A DNA stretch of 64,000 nt from Bacteroidota bacterium (GCA_030681615.1 JAUXSA010000145.1:1-64000); one strand, 5' to 3'; numbered from the stretch's first letter, positions 16,350 through 26,809 are shown. A program made the numbers and translations. The notes: generated from the letters alone by a model not told the origin.

Positions 16350-18782
16350 TTATTTTGTAACAACGATCTTTTGGTTAATGCTTTTATCATTAACCTTACC
16401 TGTAATAAAATAAATCCCATTAGCTAAATGCGTAACAGAAATACTTCTGTTATTAGAAGGATTTAATGTTATATTTTTTATCATTTGTCCCAATTCATTT
16501 ACCAACGTTAACTTAAGATCAAAAGCAGAACTTACGGTAAACTCGCCGTTATTTGGATTTGGATAGATCTTCAAAAGATCATCACTTATTGTAGCGCCAT
16601 CAATTCCTGTGCATGGTGAGACACTTTGTGTAACTGTAAATGTGTCGCTGCAACCATTTGTTGTACCTGTAACAGTATAAAAAGTATTAGTTGTTGGAGA
16701 AACAACAATAGATATATTAGTTGATGATGTGTTCCATGAATATGTATTTGCACCAGTTGCAGTTAATGTGGCGTTCTGTCCAACACAAATTAAACTACTA
16801 CTTGTTGTTGCAATAACTGTTGGAGCTGTTATTATTGTGTAGACTGCGCTTGCAAAAGTACCACCGCACAAACTTGTAGCACCATAATTTAAAGTAAAAG
16901 TAGGAAAGGAAAGATCGCCCGCAGATGGTGTATACGAAGCATTTGGCGCTGAGTTTGATGGAAAGAATGCACCCGTGCCGCTGCTACTCCACGTTCCGCT
17001 TGTGGCATTTGTTAAGGTTGATGATAAGGCTATAGCGTTGGTATTGTTATTACAAATAGTTGTAGCGGGTGTAATGGTCATTTGGGGCAAAGGCGTTAAA
17101 GTAACAATTATAGAATCTTTTGTTGGTCCGCAATCTCCAGTAGAAGTTAAATAAAATTTAATTCCCGAAAGAAGTTGATCAGCCGGTGATAAATTATAAC
17201 TGGTTGCAATTGTATTTAATGTAGACGTGTATGTACCAAACGTCCCTGTGCCGTTAGCTGTTGTCCAAGTTCCGGTATTGGTAACACCGGAAACAGTACC
17301 ACTAAGTGAAACAGCAGTTGTGCTTGAACAAACGGAAAAATCGTTTGCTGCAGCAACATTAGTTGGCTTACGAAATACTGTCGTGTAGTGAAAAAAAGTA
17401 CCACTTGTAGCACCGCCATTACATATACTCAAACCAAAATCGCCTACATTGTTTGCGATCGTATAAGAGCCTATTGGCAAAGCTGCGGGACTCAAGTTTA
17501 TTTTAGCACCATAATACGGGCCTCCTATTAAAGTAGCTGTGCCCGGAACAAGTGTGAAAGCAGCAGCAGGAACTAAGGTGGGAGAACCATTTAACGTAAA
17601 GGTGTTTTGCGAACCGCTCTTACAATAAACATTTAAGTTAAATGACATACCGTTATTACGGGTAATGTGCGTTAACCCGGATCCTGAACAGCCTAAAGGC
17701 GGCACCAGATCTTCAGACATTTCGCAGCCCATACCACTCGCATGCATTACATAAACATCTTTTGATGCAATTAAAGATGTAACGTTCTGAATTGACTTAT
17801 AAAAATATGTATCACCCGTATTTATTACTGTAGTGGTAACAATACCATCATCAAAAGTTAAAGATGTATTGTTGTTTGTTGCAACAACATACACGCCATC
17901 AGTTTCTCCTACAAACATATCTCCTTTTATAATAACATATTCTGTTCCAAGGACATTTACCGGCACGATCTGGTCACCCATCAGATCCGAACAACCTCCT
18001 GTAGTAGCCTTGGCTGCATCATCGGTAACAGTTATAGAAATTGGTTTATCTGCAGTAACACGGCTGCCTGAAAGATTATTTACCAAAACAGTAGTTGTTT
18101 GGGAGGCATTTTCAACAGTGTAAGCGCTTCCCGGATTTGGCAAGAAAATGGTATAAGTAATATTGGCCAAATGTCCTATTATATTACACTTTGGTGTGAT
18201 AGACACAGTTGTGTTTGCTTTTGTTGCAACAATGTTAATTTGTTGTTTTGGCTGAACAATTCCGGGAGGAGTATTCGCAAGGTTAGTCAAGGTCTGGTTA
18301 TTTCCCTTCTGTTGGAAAGGACAATAAAAATCCAAACCTGCTCCGATACTTGATCCTTTTAAAGAAAAAGTTTCTGGATTATTACCCGTTGTAACAACAT
18401 CAAAAACCGCACTAACATCATTTGTAGAAGAAATATACAAACCGTAAGGCAATACAACATCAGATGGCTTTACTTCAAGAGAATCATAACCTCCATTAGT
18501 TGTAGATGTTACTGCGTCTCTCCAAAAAGTATAACTAAAGGCAGTATACGGCCCTAAAACAAAAGTAGTATCATACTTATTAGGAGCTATTGCAGCGGGT
18601 TGTCTTACCCTTATGGTTGTTGAAGTGGCTCCGTAAGTATAAATATGTAATTTATAAGGATTTCTATTTGCAGCATCCGGAGAAACGAAAGGGGCCGCAA
18701 ACCAAAAAGATGTATCTACTTGTGCCGTAAAATTTTGAAAAGATAAAAAAGCAAATAAAAACAGGGTGATAATTTTTTTCAT
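16350..18782 (-). CDS. T9SS cargo protein with IgGFc-binding-like N-domain
   Basis: An 810-residue secreted protein. A signal peptide (1-20, ending FTAQ) is followed by an IgGFc-binding N-terminal-like region (about 25-460: FWFAAPFVSP, TTTIRVRQPA, SDLMGDQIVPV, VMHASGMGCEMSEDLVPPLGCSG). Next come about three immunoglobulin/PKD-like Bacteroidota repeats (470-730: VCSSTTAVSLSGTVSG, TWSSSGTGAFFPSN, CVGQNATLTATGA). The C-terminus (about 740-810) is a T9SS type A sorting domain: IYPNPNNGEFTV and LANGIYFITG, ending KIVVTK. It would be exported and attached to the cell surface or released. An adhesive role is inferred. A -7 element lies at 18802-18809. Confidence 0.88.
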   Translation of the reverse strand: MKKIITLFLFAFLSFQNFTAQVDTSFWFAAPFVSPDAANRNPYKLHIYTYGATSTTIRVRQPAAIAPNKYDTTFVLGPYTAFSYTFWRDAVTSTTNGGYDSLEVKPSDVVLPYGLYISSTNDVSAVFDVVTTGNNPETFSLKGSSIGAGLDFYCPFQQKGNNQTLTNLANTPPGIVQPKQQINIVATKANTTVSITPKCNIIGHLANITYTIFLPNPGSAYTVENASQTTTVLVNNLSGSRVTADKPISITVTDDAAKATTGGCSDLMGDQIVPVNVLGTEYVIIKGDMFVGETDGVYVVATNNNTSLTFDDGIVTTTVINTGDTYFYKSIQNVTSLIASKDVYVMHASGMGCEMSEDLVPPLGCSGSGLTHITRNNGMSFNLNVYCKSGSQNTFTLNGSPTLVPAAAFTLVPGTATLIGGPYYGAKINLSPAALPIGSYTIANNVGDFGLSICNGGATSGTFFHYTTVFRKPTNVAAANDFSVCSSTTAVSLSGTVSGVTNTGTWTTANGTGTFGTYTSTLNTIATSYNLSPADQLLSGIKFYLTSTGDCGPTKDSIIVTLTPLPQMTITPATTICNNNTNAIALSSTLTNATSGTWSSSGTGAFFPSNSAPNASYTPSAGDLSFPTFTLNYGATSLCGGTFASAVYTIITAPTVIATTSSSLICVGQNATLTATGANTYSWNTSSTNISIVVSPTTNTFYTVTGTTNGCSDTFTVTQSVSPCTGIDGATISDDLLKIYPNPNNGEFTVSSAFDLKLTLVNELGQMIKNITLNPSNNRSISVTHLANGIYFITGKVNDKSINQKIVVTK

Positions 18783-18801
18783 TTTATAAAAATTAGAATG
18801 C

Positions 18802-18809
18802 CAAAAATA
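18802..18809 (-). promoter_or_regulatory. -7 element for the T9SS cargo gene
   Basis: The minus strand reads TATTTTTG, matching TAnnTTTG, 19 bases before the ATG at 18782. Confidence 0.5.
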
Positions 18810-18895
18810 CGTAAAAACAAGGCTTTTATAACCGGAAGCAAAGATTTGTAGGAAATAATAAAAACTATTGAAAATTTACAAATTCGGTTTCCTAA

Positions 18896-20221
<1,326 letters not shown>

Positions 20222-20230
20222 CTATTGGCA

Positions 20231-20338
20231 CTGTCACTTCGAGTAATCCGAAGCGTTAGCGGAGGATATATCGAGAAGAATTTTCGGAAAAATCAGTTCT
20301 CGATACGATTTTTTTCAAAAAATCACTCGAACTGACAG
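20231..20338. repeat. Long imperfect palindrome (CTGTCACTTCGAGT type)
   Basis: CTGTCACTTCGAGT (20231-20244) pairs with ACTCGAACTGACAG (20325-20338) with one mismatch. An inner pair TATCGAGAA / TTCTCGATA surrounds the centre. The whole can fold into one long hairpin downstream of eno and before the citrate synthase promoter, so it may end eno transcription. The sequence type is widespread in Bacteroidota intergenic DNA. Confidence 0.65.
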
Positions 20339-20370
20339 AGACGAAAAAATAAATTTAAAATAACGTAAAA

Positions 20371-20378
20371 TAACTTTG
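20371..20378 (+). promoter_or_regulatory. -7 element for citrate synthase
   Basis: TAACTTTG matches TAnnTTTG. The leader to the ATG at 20427 would be about 43 bases. No -33 TTTG was found at the expected distance. Confidence 0.5.
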
Positions 20379-20426
20379 TTTATATAAGATCAGATTGTAA
20401 ATTTATAACCATAAAAGATTATCCCA

Positions 20427-21764
20427 ATGGATCCGTTGAAAGAAAAATTTAAAGTTAAAGCCACTGCTTTAGCTGCCGACATTAAAGACATCGTTAAAAA
20501 CCATGGTGATGTTAAATTAGGAGAGATCACTGTAGCGCAAGTATACCAAGGTATGCGCGGTATGGTGGGCATGGTTACAGAAACCTCACGTTTAGATCCC
20601 GAAGAAGGCATTCGCTTCAGAGGCTACACTATACCTGAGTTACGCGCTAAATTGCCAAAAGCAGTTGGTGGTACAGAACCATTACCTGAAGGAATATTTT
20701 ACTTAATGTTGGTTGGCGAATTGCCAACTCAGGAAGATGTTACTTTTATTACTACAGAGTGGACAAAACGTAACAACGTTCCAAAACATGTATTTGATGT
20801 AATTGAACAACTTCCCCCTGATACGCATCCTATGACCCAATTTGTAATTGGTGTTATGGCTATGCAAACAGAATCTGTTTTTGCAAAAGCTTATGCAAAA
20901 GGCATGAGCAAAAAAGATTATTGGGATTATGCATACGAAGACAGCATGAATTTAATTGCGCGTTTACCGCGTATTGCAGCATACATCTATCGTCGTAAAT
21001 ACAAAGGCGGTATTCATATTGAACCGGATCATAAATTAGATTGGGCAGCCAACTTTGCTCACATGTTAGGTTACGAAGCGTTTGACATGAAACGTTTAAT
21101 GCGTTTATATTTAACCATACACGTTGATCATGAAGGTGGAAACGTTTCTGCACATACAACACATTTAGTTGGTTCTGCATTAAGCGATCCGTATTTAGCA
21201 TTTGCTGCAGGTATGAATGGTCTTGCCGGGCCCTTACACGGCTTAGCTAACCAGGAAGTATTGAACTGGATAATGGAATTAAAAGAAACTTTAGGCGGTG
21301 GTTTACCAACTAAAGAACAAATTGCAGAGTACATTCAAAAAACGTTGACAGAAGGAAAAGTAGTTCCGGGTTACGGACATGCTGTGTTACGTAAAACAGA
21401 TCCACGCTTTACTGCACAACAGGATTTTTACAAAACATATATTAAGCATGATGATATTTGCGAAATAGTGCAAATGGTTTACGAAGTTGCTCCTCCTATT
21501 TTAGAAAGCACTGGGAAAATTAAAAATCCTTGGCCAAATGTAGATGCTCACTCAGGTGCCCTATTAGTGCATTATGGTATGTACGAATTTGATTTTTATA
21601 CTGTATTGTTTGGTGTAAGCCGCTCTCTTGGTGTATTAGCAAGTTTGATCTGGGATAGAGCTACAAATTCTCCTATTGAAAGACCAGGTTCTTTAACTAC
21701 AGAAAACATTAAAGCAAAAATTAAAGCTGCACAGGCTGCTCAAAAAGCCGCAGAAACTAAATAA
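20427..21764 (+). CDS. gltA: Citrate synthase, eukaryotic (mitochondrial) type
   Basis: A 445-residue citrate synthase condensing oxaloacetate and acetyl-CoA at the entry of the TCA cycle. Active-site histidines are visible in GLAGPLHGLANQE and PGYGHAVLRKTDPRF, and the catalytic aspartate region in NVDAHSGALL. Length and motifs (GGNVSAHTTHLVGSALSDPYL, DWAANFAHMLG) match the long mitochondrial-like group found in Bacteroidota rather than the NADH-inhibited hexameric type of enterobacteria. The tail is rich in Lys and Ala. It has its own promoter element (20371-20378) and a terminator (21789-21816). Confidence 0.96.
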   Translation: MDPLKEKFKVKATALAADIKDIVKNHGDVKLGEITVAQVYQGMRGMVGMVTETSRLDPEEGIRFRGYTIPELRAKLPKAVGGTEPLPEGIFYLMLVGELPTQEDVTFITTEWTKRNNVPKHVFDVIEQLPPDTHPMTQFVIGVMAMQTESVFAKAYAKGMSKKDYWDYAYEDSMNLIARLPRIAAYIYRRKYKGGIHIEPDHKLDWAANFAHMLGYEAFDMKRLMRLYLTIHVDHEGGNVSAHTTHLVGSALSDPYLAFAAGMNGLAGPLHGLANQEVLNWIMELKETLGGGLPTKEQIAEYIQKTLTEGKVVPGYGHAVLRKTDPRFTAQQDFYKTYIKHDDICEIVQMVYEVAPPILESTGKIKNPWPNVDAHSGALLVHYGMYEFDFYTVLFGVSRSLGVLASLIWDRATNSPIERPGSLTTENIKAKIKAAQAAQKAAETK

Positions 21765-21788
21765 AATTAATTATACTCAATTTTTAAA

Positions 21789-21816
21789 AGCCGGTTCATT
21801 TGACCCGGCTTTTTTG
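21789..21816 (+). terminator. Rho-independent terminator after citrate synthase
   Basis: AGCCGGTTCA (21789-21798) pairs with TGACCCGGCT (21801-21810), allowing one G-T pair, and is followed by a run of T residues. The tight centre would open to form the loop. It begins 24 bases after the citrate synthase stop codon. Confidence 0.88.
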
Positions 21817-21873
21817 TTGGCTTCCGTTAACGAAATGCTCATTTTATTACAAAAAACTTAAACATAAATTTAT

Positions 21874-21881
21874 TATATTTG
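21874..21881 (+). promoter_or_regulatory. -7 element for the 21900 lipoprotein gene
   Basis: TATATTTG matches TAnnTTTG. It overlaps a possible TTG start at 21879, which is therefore excluded; the ATG at 21900 lies about 12 bases after the likely transcription start. Confidence 0.55.
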
Positions 21882-21899
21882 GTTAATACCCTTAAATTA

Positions 21900-22352
21900 A
21901 TGAAGACTAAAAAAAATTTATTACCAGCTTGTATTCTATTGCTTTTAGTAGTGTTTGTACTCGCCTGCAAAAAACCAAAAAGCGGAAATTATACTTACGA
22001 AGAAAGTGGAAAAAAATCAACGCATCTTAAAGAAGGTGGAGGTACTTACACTATAACTACAAAAGATGGATTCAGTAATACCGCCGACGCAAGAATTAAA
22101 AACAAATCCAACTCAACTTTATATATAGATAATGTTGCCTGGGATATTAACGGCGATTCGGTAACCAACAGAAATAGTAGCACAACAATTACCAATTCAA
22201 CTTCGAGTATTAAAAGCTCTTATAGTTACATGGGTTTAATAAGCGGCAAAAAATCTATTGAAGGTACATTTATAAGGGTACAAACGTATTACAGCTTTAC
22301 CAATATCCGTGTTGATAGTGCTAGCGGAACTTTTAAGTATCAGAAGAAGTAA
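21900..22352 (+). CDS. Small lipoprotein of unknown function
   Basis: A protein of about 150 residues with a lipoprotein signal (MKTKKNLLPACILLLLVVF, then VLAC followed by KKPKSG). The mature part is polar and rich in Thr, Ser and Asn, with alternating beta-type pattern (TYTITTKDGFSNTADARIKN, STLYIDNVAWDINGDS). It resembles many small outer-membrane lipoproteins of Bacteroidota, but no domain is recognisable. It is a single gene with its own promoter; the cassette-like region begins directly after it. Confidence 0.7.
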   Translation: MKTKKNLLPACILLLLVVFVLACKKPKSGNYTYEESGKKSTHLKEGGGTYTITTKDGFSNTADARIKNKSNSTLYIDNVAWDINGDSVTNRNSSTTITNSTSSIKSSYSYMGLISGKKSIEGTFIRVQTYYSFTNIRVDSASGTFKYQKK

Positions 22353-22419
22353 TTCACATCTGAAACTTCGGTTATCTGTTAGTTATGGGTAATTAAGACA
22401 GACAATCGAAATAAAAAAA

Positions 22420-23175
22420 ATGACTCTTCGTACAATAACCTCTGACCAATTTTCTCAAAATCCAGACATCTGGGGACGCGAACTCGCAGAAAAAATTGAA
22501 ATAGAGGCCTTTTTATTCAGCGACCATTACGGCTCTTTGCATGAGCGAGAAATAGATTTGCCGAGCGAAGACTTATTTGCAGGCATTCCTCGTGTCGACA
22601 ACAGGACTCCAGCGAAAAGAAAAGAAATTATTCTAGACGCATTAATAAACAACGCTTTTCTTTCTATGTTTCGTGACGTCGTTGTGTACATTGACAAGGT
22701 ACTTTCACTCTATATTTGGTCGAAGCAAACGCAAGACGCGCCAATCGCTTTCGAAGACATTCTAGACATCGAACATTTTCTTGAAAATCAACCTAACGAG
22801 GAATATAAAAAATGGACTCGCTCAAAATTGACCTTTCCTGACAAAATACTTTTCCTCAAGACATTGAACAAAAGATCTTCCAGTAGGCTAACTGCGTATA
22901 ACGATATTAGAGTTTCATTTGAGCACCACGGAGGAATTGCAAAAAAAGATATCACTTTACCATTAAGTAAATTTGAAATTAGTGATGTTGCGCCTGACGG
23001 CCTAAATCATGTGAATATTAATATGACAATTAATGACGACCAGCATTTCAAAAAAGACAGTAGGATTAAACTTTATCCGCAGGACATCGCAATTATTAGT
23101 CACGACATCCGCGGTTGGATAATTAAGGACATACTGCTTGCAATTGATGAGCTAGACAAAGATGAAAAACCTTAA
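22420..23175 (+). CDS. Unknown soluble protein in cassette-like unit
   Basis: A 251-residue soluble protein with no signal peptide or membrane helix. It begins MTLRTITSDQFSQNPDIWGREL, has a mostly helical N-terminal half (ILDALINNAFLSMFRDVVVYIDKVL) and an acidic C-terminus. I recognise no family. Codon choice (frequent GAC, CGT, TCG) differs from the neighbouring AT-ending genes, hinting at transfer. It starts about 40 bases after a GTTAG core (22378-22382) and is followed directly by a long attC-like hairpin, so it looks like the payload of a mobile cassette. Confidence 0.65.
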   Translation: MTLRTITSDQFSQNPDIWGRELAEKIEIEAFLFSDHYGSLHEREIDLPSEDLFAGIPRVDNRTPAKRKEIILDALINNAFLSMFRDVVVYIDKVLSLYIWSKQTQDAPIAFEDILDIEHFLENQPNEEYKKWTRSKLTFPDKILFLKTLNKRSSSRLTAYNDIRVSFEHHGGIAKKDITLPLSKFEISDVAPDGLNHVNINMTINDDQHFKKDSRIKLYPQDIAIISHDIRGWIIKDILLAIDELDKDEKP

Positions 23176-23370
23176 CTACCCATAACAGCAAGCCATAGCG
23201 CAATGCGGGCGGACGTGCAAGGCTTTTGCAAATTTAAGGTCGCTTCGCGAATTGACATTTTCATTTTGCAAAAGTCTAAAAAACACATATCTTTAAACAA
23301 ACGTTTCGGCAGACAGTGTTTCATAAGACGCACTGCGCAAGCTTGCCAAACGTTAGCAGCCATTGTAAGA
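23176..23370 (+). repeat. attC-like long hairpin separating two cassette ORFs
   Basis: The outer arms GCAAGC..AGCGCAATGCG (23188-23207) and CGCACTGCGCAAGCTTGC (23329-23346) are imperfect inverted copies. An inner pair CTTTTGCAAA (23223-23232) and TTTGCAAAAG (23266-23275) continues the stem. The left end carries CCATAACAG and the right end AACGTTAGCAGCC (23350-23362), in positions comparable to the RYYYAAC and GTTRRRY core sites of integron attC sites, though neither fits that consensus fully. The length, near 190 bases, would be at the long end for attC. Confidence 0.5.
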
Positions 23371-23462
23371 AAAAACTGAAAATATTAACTGTTGACTATT
23401 ATTAAAAAACAACCATACTTTAAGACAATAAAATATTCTTGATTTCGTTGACTAGTTAAAAA

Positions 23463-23819
23463 ATGAAAACAATTCAGATTAACTTCTTTATATATCTAGC
23501 CTTTCTACTTGTCTCAATTTTCCTGACCGTTTTTTTAGGGTATATCGACGAAGGTAACTCACAAAATTATCATTCGTTTTTTAACTATATACTTACCGAC
23601 GCTTTTAGTGACATTGTAAATGATCCGGGTTGCCTTGGTTGGACAATATTATTTTTTATTTCAATTAGTTTGACTTTTTTTTTAACTAAATTTATTCCAG
23701 TAGTAAAGGATGAGACAATAACGAGAATAGCATTTACTCTACCAGTATTTCCGGTGACATTATGCTTAGTATTTCTTCTAATAGGTGGGGTATTCATGTT
23801 CTTTACTAAAATTGGCTAG
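23463..23819 (+). CDS. Small membrane protein in second cassette-like unit
   Basis: A 118-residue protein with three hydrophobic segments near residues 7-27, 60-77 and 92-114. It has no recognised family. It lies between the attC-like hairpin and a second, shorter copy of the cassette-end sequence (23848-23880), in the same orientation as the 22420 ORF. That position, rather than its sequence, suggests a cassette payload. The Phe- and Ile-rich composition is ordinary for a membrane protein. Confidence 0.55.
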   Translation: MKTIQINFFIYLAFLLVSIFLTVFLGYIDEGNSQNYHSFFNYILTDAFSDIVNDPGCLGWTILFFISISLTFFLTKFIPVVKDETITRIAFTLPVFPVTLCLVFLLIGGVFMFFTKIG

Positions 23820-23847
23820 CGGTGACAAATATTGTGAGGAAAGAAAC

Positions 23848-23880
23848 TACCACTAACAGTAAGCATGCGTAACAAAGTAG
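23848..23880 (+). repeat. Partial second cassette-end sequence
   Basis: CTACCACTAACAGTAAGC (23848-23865) matches CTACCCATAACAGCAAGC (23176-23193) at 15 of 18 positions and stands at the same place relative to the preceding ORF. The remaining right arm and GTTAG core are missing; the sequence runs into the 3' end of uvrA within 10 bases. Confidence 0.5.
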
Positions 23881-23887
23881 GGTAGCG

Positions 23888-26758
23888 CTAACCCTTCAAT
23901 TCCTTCTTTAAAAACGGCGCGGTGTAACTGCGCTTTTCTTTTATAAGATCTTCGGGTGTGCCTGTAAATAAGATCTCTCCTCCACCCTTTCCACCTTCGG
24001 GACCAAGATCAATAATATGATCGGCAACCTTAATAATATCCATATTATGTTCTATCACTAAAACAGTGTTACCATTATTTACCAAACGGTAAAGCACTTC
24101 TAATAAAATACGGATGTCTTCAAAATGCAAACCTGTAGTTGGTTCATCCAAAATATAAAATGTGTTTCCTGTGTCGCGTTTGCTTAATTCGGTTGCCAGC
24201 TTTACACGTTGTGCTTCCCCGCCGCTTAAGGTGGTTGCTTGTTGTCCGAGTGTTATATAACCCAAACCAACATCCTGCAACGTTTTTATCTGGCGAAAAA
24301 TATTCGGTACCATTTCAAAGAATTCACAGGCCTGATCAATGGTCATGTTTAATACATCACTTATTGACTTGCCTTTGAATCTTATCTCTAACGTTTCGCG
24401 GTTGTAACGTTTACCGTTGCAAACATCGCAAACAACATAAACATCAGGTAAAAAATTCATTTCAATGGTCTTTACACCTGCTCCACCGCAAGTTTCGCAA
24501 CGCCCACCTTTTACGTTAAAAGAAAAACGTCCGGGTTTATAACCTCTTATTTTTGCTTCAGGTAATTCTGCAAATAAATTTCTTATGTCTGAGAACACAG
24601 CGGTATAGGTTGCCGGGTTACTGCGTGGTGTGCGGCCAATAGGCGATTGATCTATCTCAATTACTTTATCTACATTATCTAAACCAGTAATACTTTTATA
24701 AGCCAAAGGTTTTTTTTCTGAATTATAAAAATGCGCTGATAATAACGGATAAAGTGTTTCGTTTATTAAACTGCTTTTGCCGCTGCCACTAACACCTGTT
24801 ACACAAATAAATTTACCTAAAGGAAAATCGACTGAAACATTTTTTAAATTATGACCAGTACAACCTTTTAAAGATATTTTTTTACCATTGCCTTTACGAC
24901 GTTCTTTTGGTGTTTCAATTTTTAATTTACCGGTAATGTATTGCGCAGTAACCGTATTGAACTTCAACATGTCTTTCGGATGAGCGGCTGCAATTACTCT
25001 GCCACCGTGCACGCCGGCACCGGGACCAATATCTATCACATAATCGCTTTCCATCATCATATCCTTATCGTGTTCAACAACAAGAACAGAATTACCAACA
25101 TCGCGTAAATTTTTAAGCGCGGTAATTAAACGCACATTATCGCGTTGATGTAAACCAATGCTGGGCTCATCTAAAATATATAACACACCTACTAATTGAG
25201 AACCAATTTGAGTAGCTAAACGAATACGTTGTGCCTCGCCACCACTAAGGGTTTTAGAAGAACGATTCAATGTCACATAATCCAAACCAACTTCCATTAA
25301 GAACTGGATACGGGAACGGATCTCTTTTAAAACTTCAATAGCGATAGTATTTTGATTCTTGCTTAATTTTTTTTCTACATCCTTAAACCAGGCTTGTAAA
25401 ATAGAAATATCCATTTCGGATAATTCTGAAATATTTTTATCAGCAATTTTAAAATACAACGATTCTTTTTTTAAGCGTGTACCGTGGCAGGTTGGACAAT
25501 CTTTTTTATTAGTGAAACCCTGCGCCCAACGTAACATTCCCGGACTCGGATCATCCTCTGCCTGGCGGGTTATAAAAGTAGCAATGCCTTCAAAATTGGT
25601 ATTATAGGTTCCGCCTTCGGTAGTTACTTTAAATAATTCGTCGCTACCATATAATAAAACATTTACAGCTTCTTCACTTAAATCTTCAAAAGGAGTATCT
25701 AAATTAAATTCGTGTACAGCCCCAATTGCTTCTATTTGTTTAAAGATCCATCCTCCGCCACTTTTTTGCGGACCAATGGGTGCTACTGCTCCTTTAGCGA
25801 TAGAGAGTTTTGGATTAGAAACAATTTTTGAAATATCTATTTCTGAAACTTCGCCAAGGCCGTTGCATTGCGGACAAGCACCGTAAGGAGAATTGAATGA
25901 AAATAAATTTGGTGCAGGTTCGTCATAACTAATGCCGCTTGTAGGGCACATTAATGAGCGACTAAAAAATCTTGGTTTGGCAGAATTAGTTGCAGCAGTT
26001 TTTTTCTTTGCTTTAGTTTCTTCTTCATGTTCAATTACCATCAATACACCTTTACCATGTTTCATGGCAGTTTGTAAGGATGAGTTTAAACGTGTACGAA
26101 TATCTTTTGTTATTTCAAGACGATCGATCACAATTTCAATATCATGGATCTTGTAACGATCTACCTGCATTTTTGGTGTGATGTCAAGGATCTGGCCATC
26201 AATACGCACTTTATTAAATCCACGTTTGCGGATATCCTCGAACAACTCGCGGTAATGGCCTTTACGCGCGCGAATGATGGGTGCCAGTAAATTTATTTTT
26301 TTGCCTTTGTATTCAGCCTCTATCAGGTCCATTATCTGGTCGTCGCTATAACGCACCATTTTTTCGCCGGTAACATACGAGTATGCTTGACCTGCACGGG
26401 CAAACAACAAACGCATAAAATCGTAGATCTCTGTAATAGTGCCAACCGTTGAGCGTGGGTTTTTGTTTACAGTTTTTTGTTCGATGGAAATAACAGGACT
26501 TAAACCTGAGATCTTGTCTACATCCGGCCTTTCGAGGTTACCGAGAAACTGGCGGGCGTAAGAAGAAAAACTTTCAATATAACGGCGTTGTCCTTCTGCA
26601 TAAATAGTATCAAATGCTAAAGACGATTTACCACTACCGCTTAAACCGGTAATAACAACTAATTTATTTCGTGGAATAGTAAGCGAAATATCTTTTAAGT
26701 TATGAGAGCGTGCGCCAATAACTTCAATTATTTCCTCATCAACAATATCTGCTTTCAT
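23888..26758 (-). CDS. uvrA: Excinuclease ABC subunit A
   Basis: A 956-residue UvrA, the damage-recognition ATPase of nucleotide excision repair. It has two ABC ATPase modules: Walker A GLSGSGKSSLAFDT near residue 38 and GVSGSGKSSLINET near 660, with signature motifs SGGEAQRIRLA and SGGEAQRVKLA and Walker B ILDEPSIGLH and ILDEPTTGLH. The second zinc module CETCGGAG...CDVCNGK is complete. The first has CPTS in place of CPxC, leaving three of four cysteines, which I recall as common in Bacteroidota. It is transcribed as a single gene, with the cassette-like region at its 3' end. Confidence 0.97.
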   Translation of the reverse strand: MKADIVDEEIIEVIGARSHNLKDISLTIPRNKLVVITGLSGSGKSSLAFDTIYAEGQRRYIESFSSYARQFLGNLERPDVDKISGLSPVISIEQKTVNKNPRSTVGTITEIYDFMRLLFARAGQAYSYVTGEKMVRYSDDQIMDLIEAEYKGKKINLLAPIIRARKGHYRELFEDIRKRGFNKVRIDGQILDITPKMQVDRYKIHDIEIVIDRLEITKDIRTRLNSSLQTAMKHGKGVLMVIEHEEETKAKKKTAATNSAKPRFFSRSLMCPTSGISYDEPAPNLFSFNSPYGACPQCNGLGEVSEIDISKIVSNPKLSIAKGAVAPIGPQKSGGGWIFKQIEAIGAVHEFNLDTPFEDLSEEAVNVLLYGSDELFKVTTEGGTYNTNFEGIATFITRQAEDDPSPGMLRWAQGFTNKKDCPTCHGTRLKKESLYFKIADKNISELSEMDISILQAWFKDVEKKLSKNQNTIAIEVLKEIRSRIQFLMEVGLDYVTLNRSSKTLSGGEAQRIRLATQIGSQLVGVLYILDEPSIGLHQRDNVRLITALKNLRDVGNSVLVVEHDKDMMMESDYVIDIGPGAGVHGGRVIAAAHPKDMLKFNTVTAQYITGKLKIETPKERRKGNGKKISLKGCTGHNLKNVSVDFPLGKFICVTGVSGSGKSSLINETLYPLLSAHFYNSEKKPLAYKSITGLDNVDKVIEIDQSPIGRTPRSNPATYTAVFSDIRNLFAELPEAKIRGYKPGRFSFNVKGGRCETCGGAGVKTIEMNFLPDVYVVCDVCNGKRYNRETLEIRFKGKSISDVLNMTIDQACEFFEMVPNIFRQIKTLQDVGLGYITLGQQATTLSGGEAQRVKLATELSKRDTGNTFYILDEPTTGLHFEDIRILLEVLYRLVNNGNTVLVIEHNMDIIKVADHIIDLGPEGGKGGGEILFTGTPEDLIKEKRSYTAPFLKKELKG

Positions 26759-26809
26759 AAGTAATTAGAACAATCAATTTAACCAATGGTTTAAAGGAAA
26801 CAAAAACTT

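Noticed and set aside
16580-17400. Possible tandem DNA repeats in the T9SS cargo gene
   Set aside because: The similarity is at protein level (immunoglobulin-like repeats); no near-identical DNA units were seen.
22420-23819. Toxin-antitoxin or phage-defence pair
   Set aside because: The two ORFs are separated by a 290-base hairpin region and show no toxin, antitoxin, nuclease or NTPase motif.
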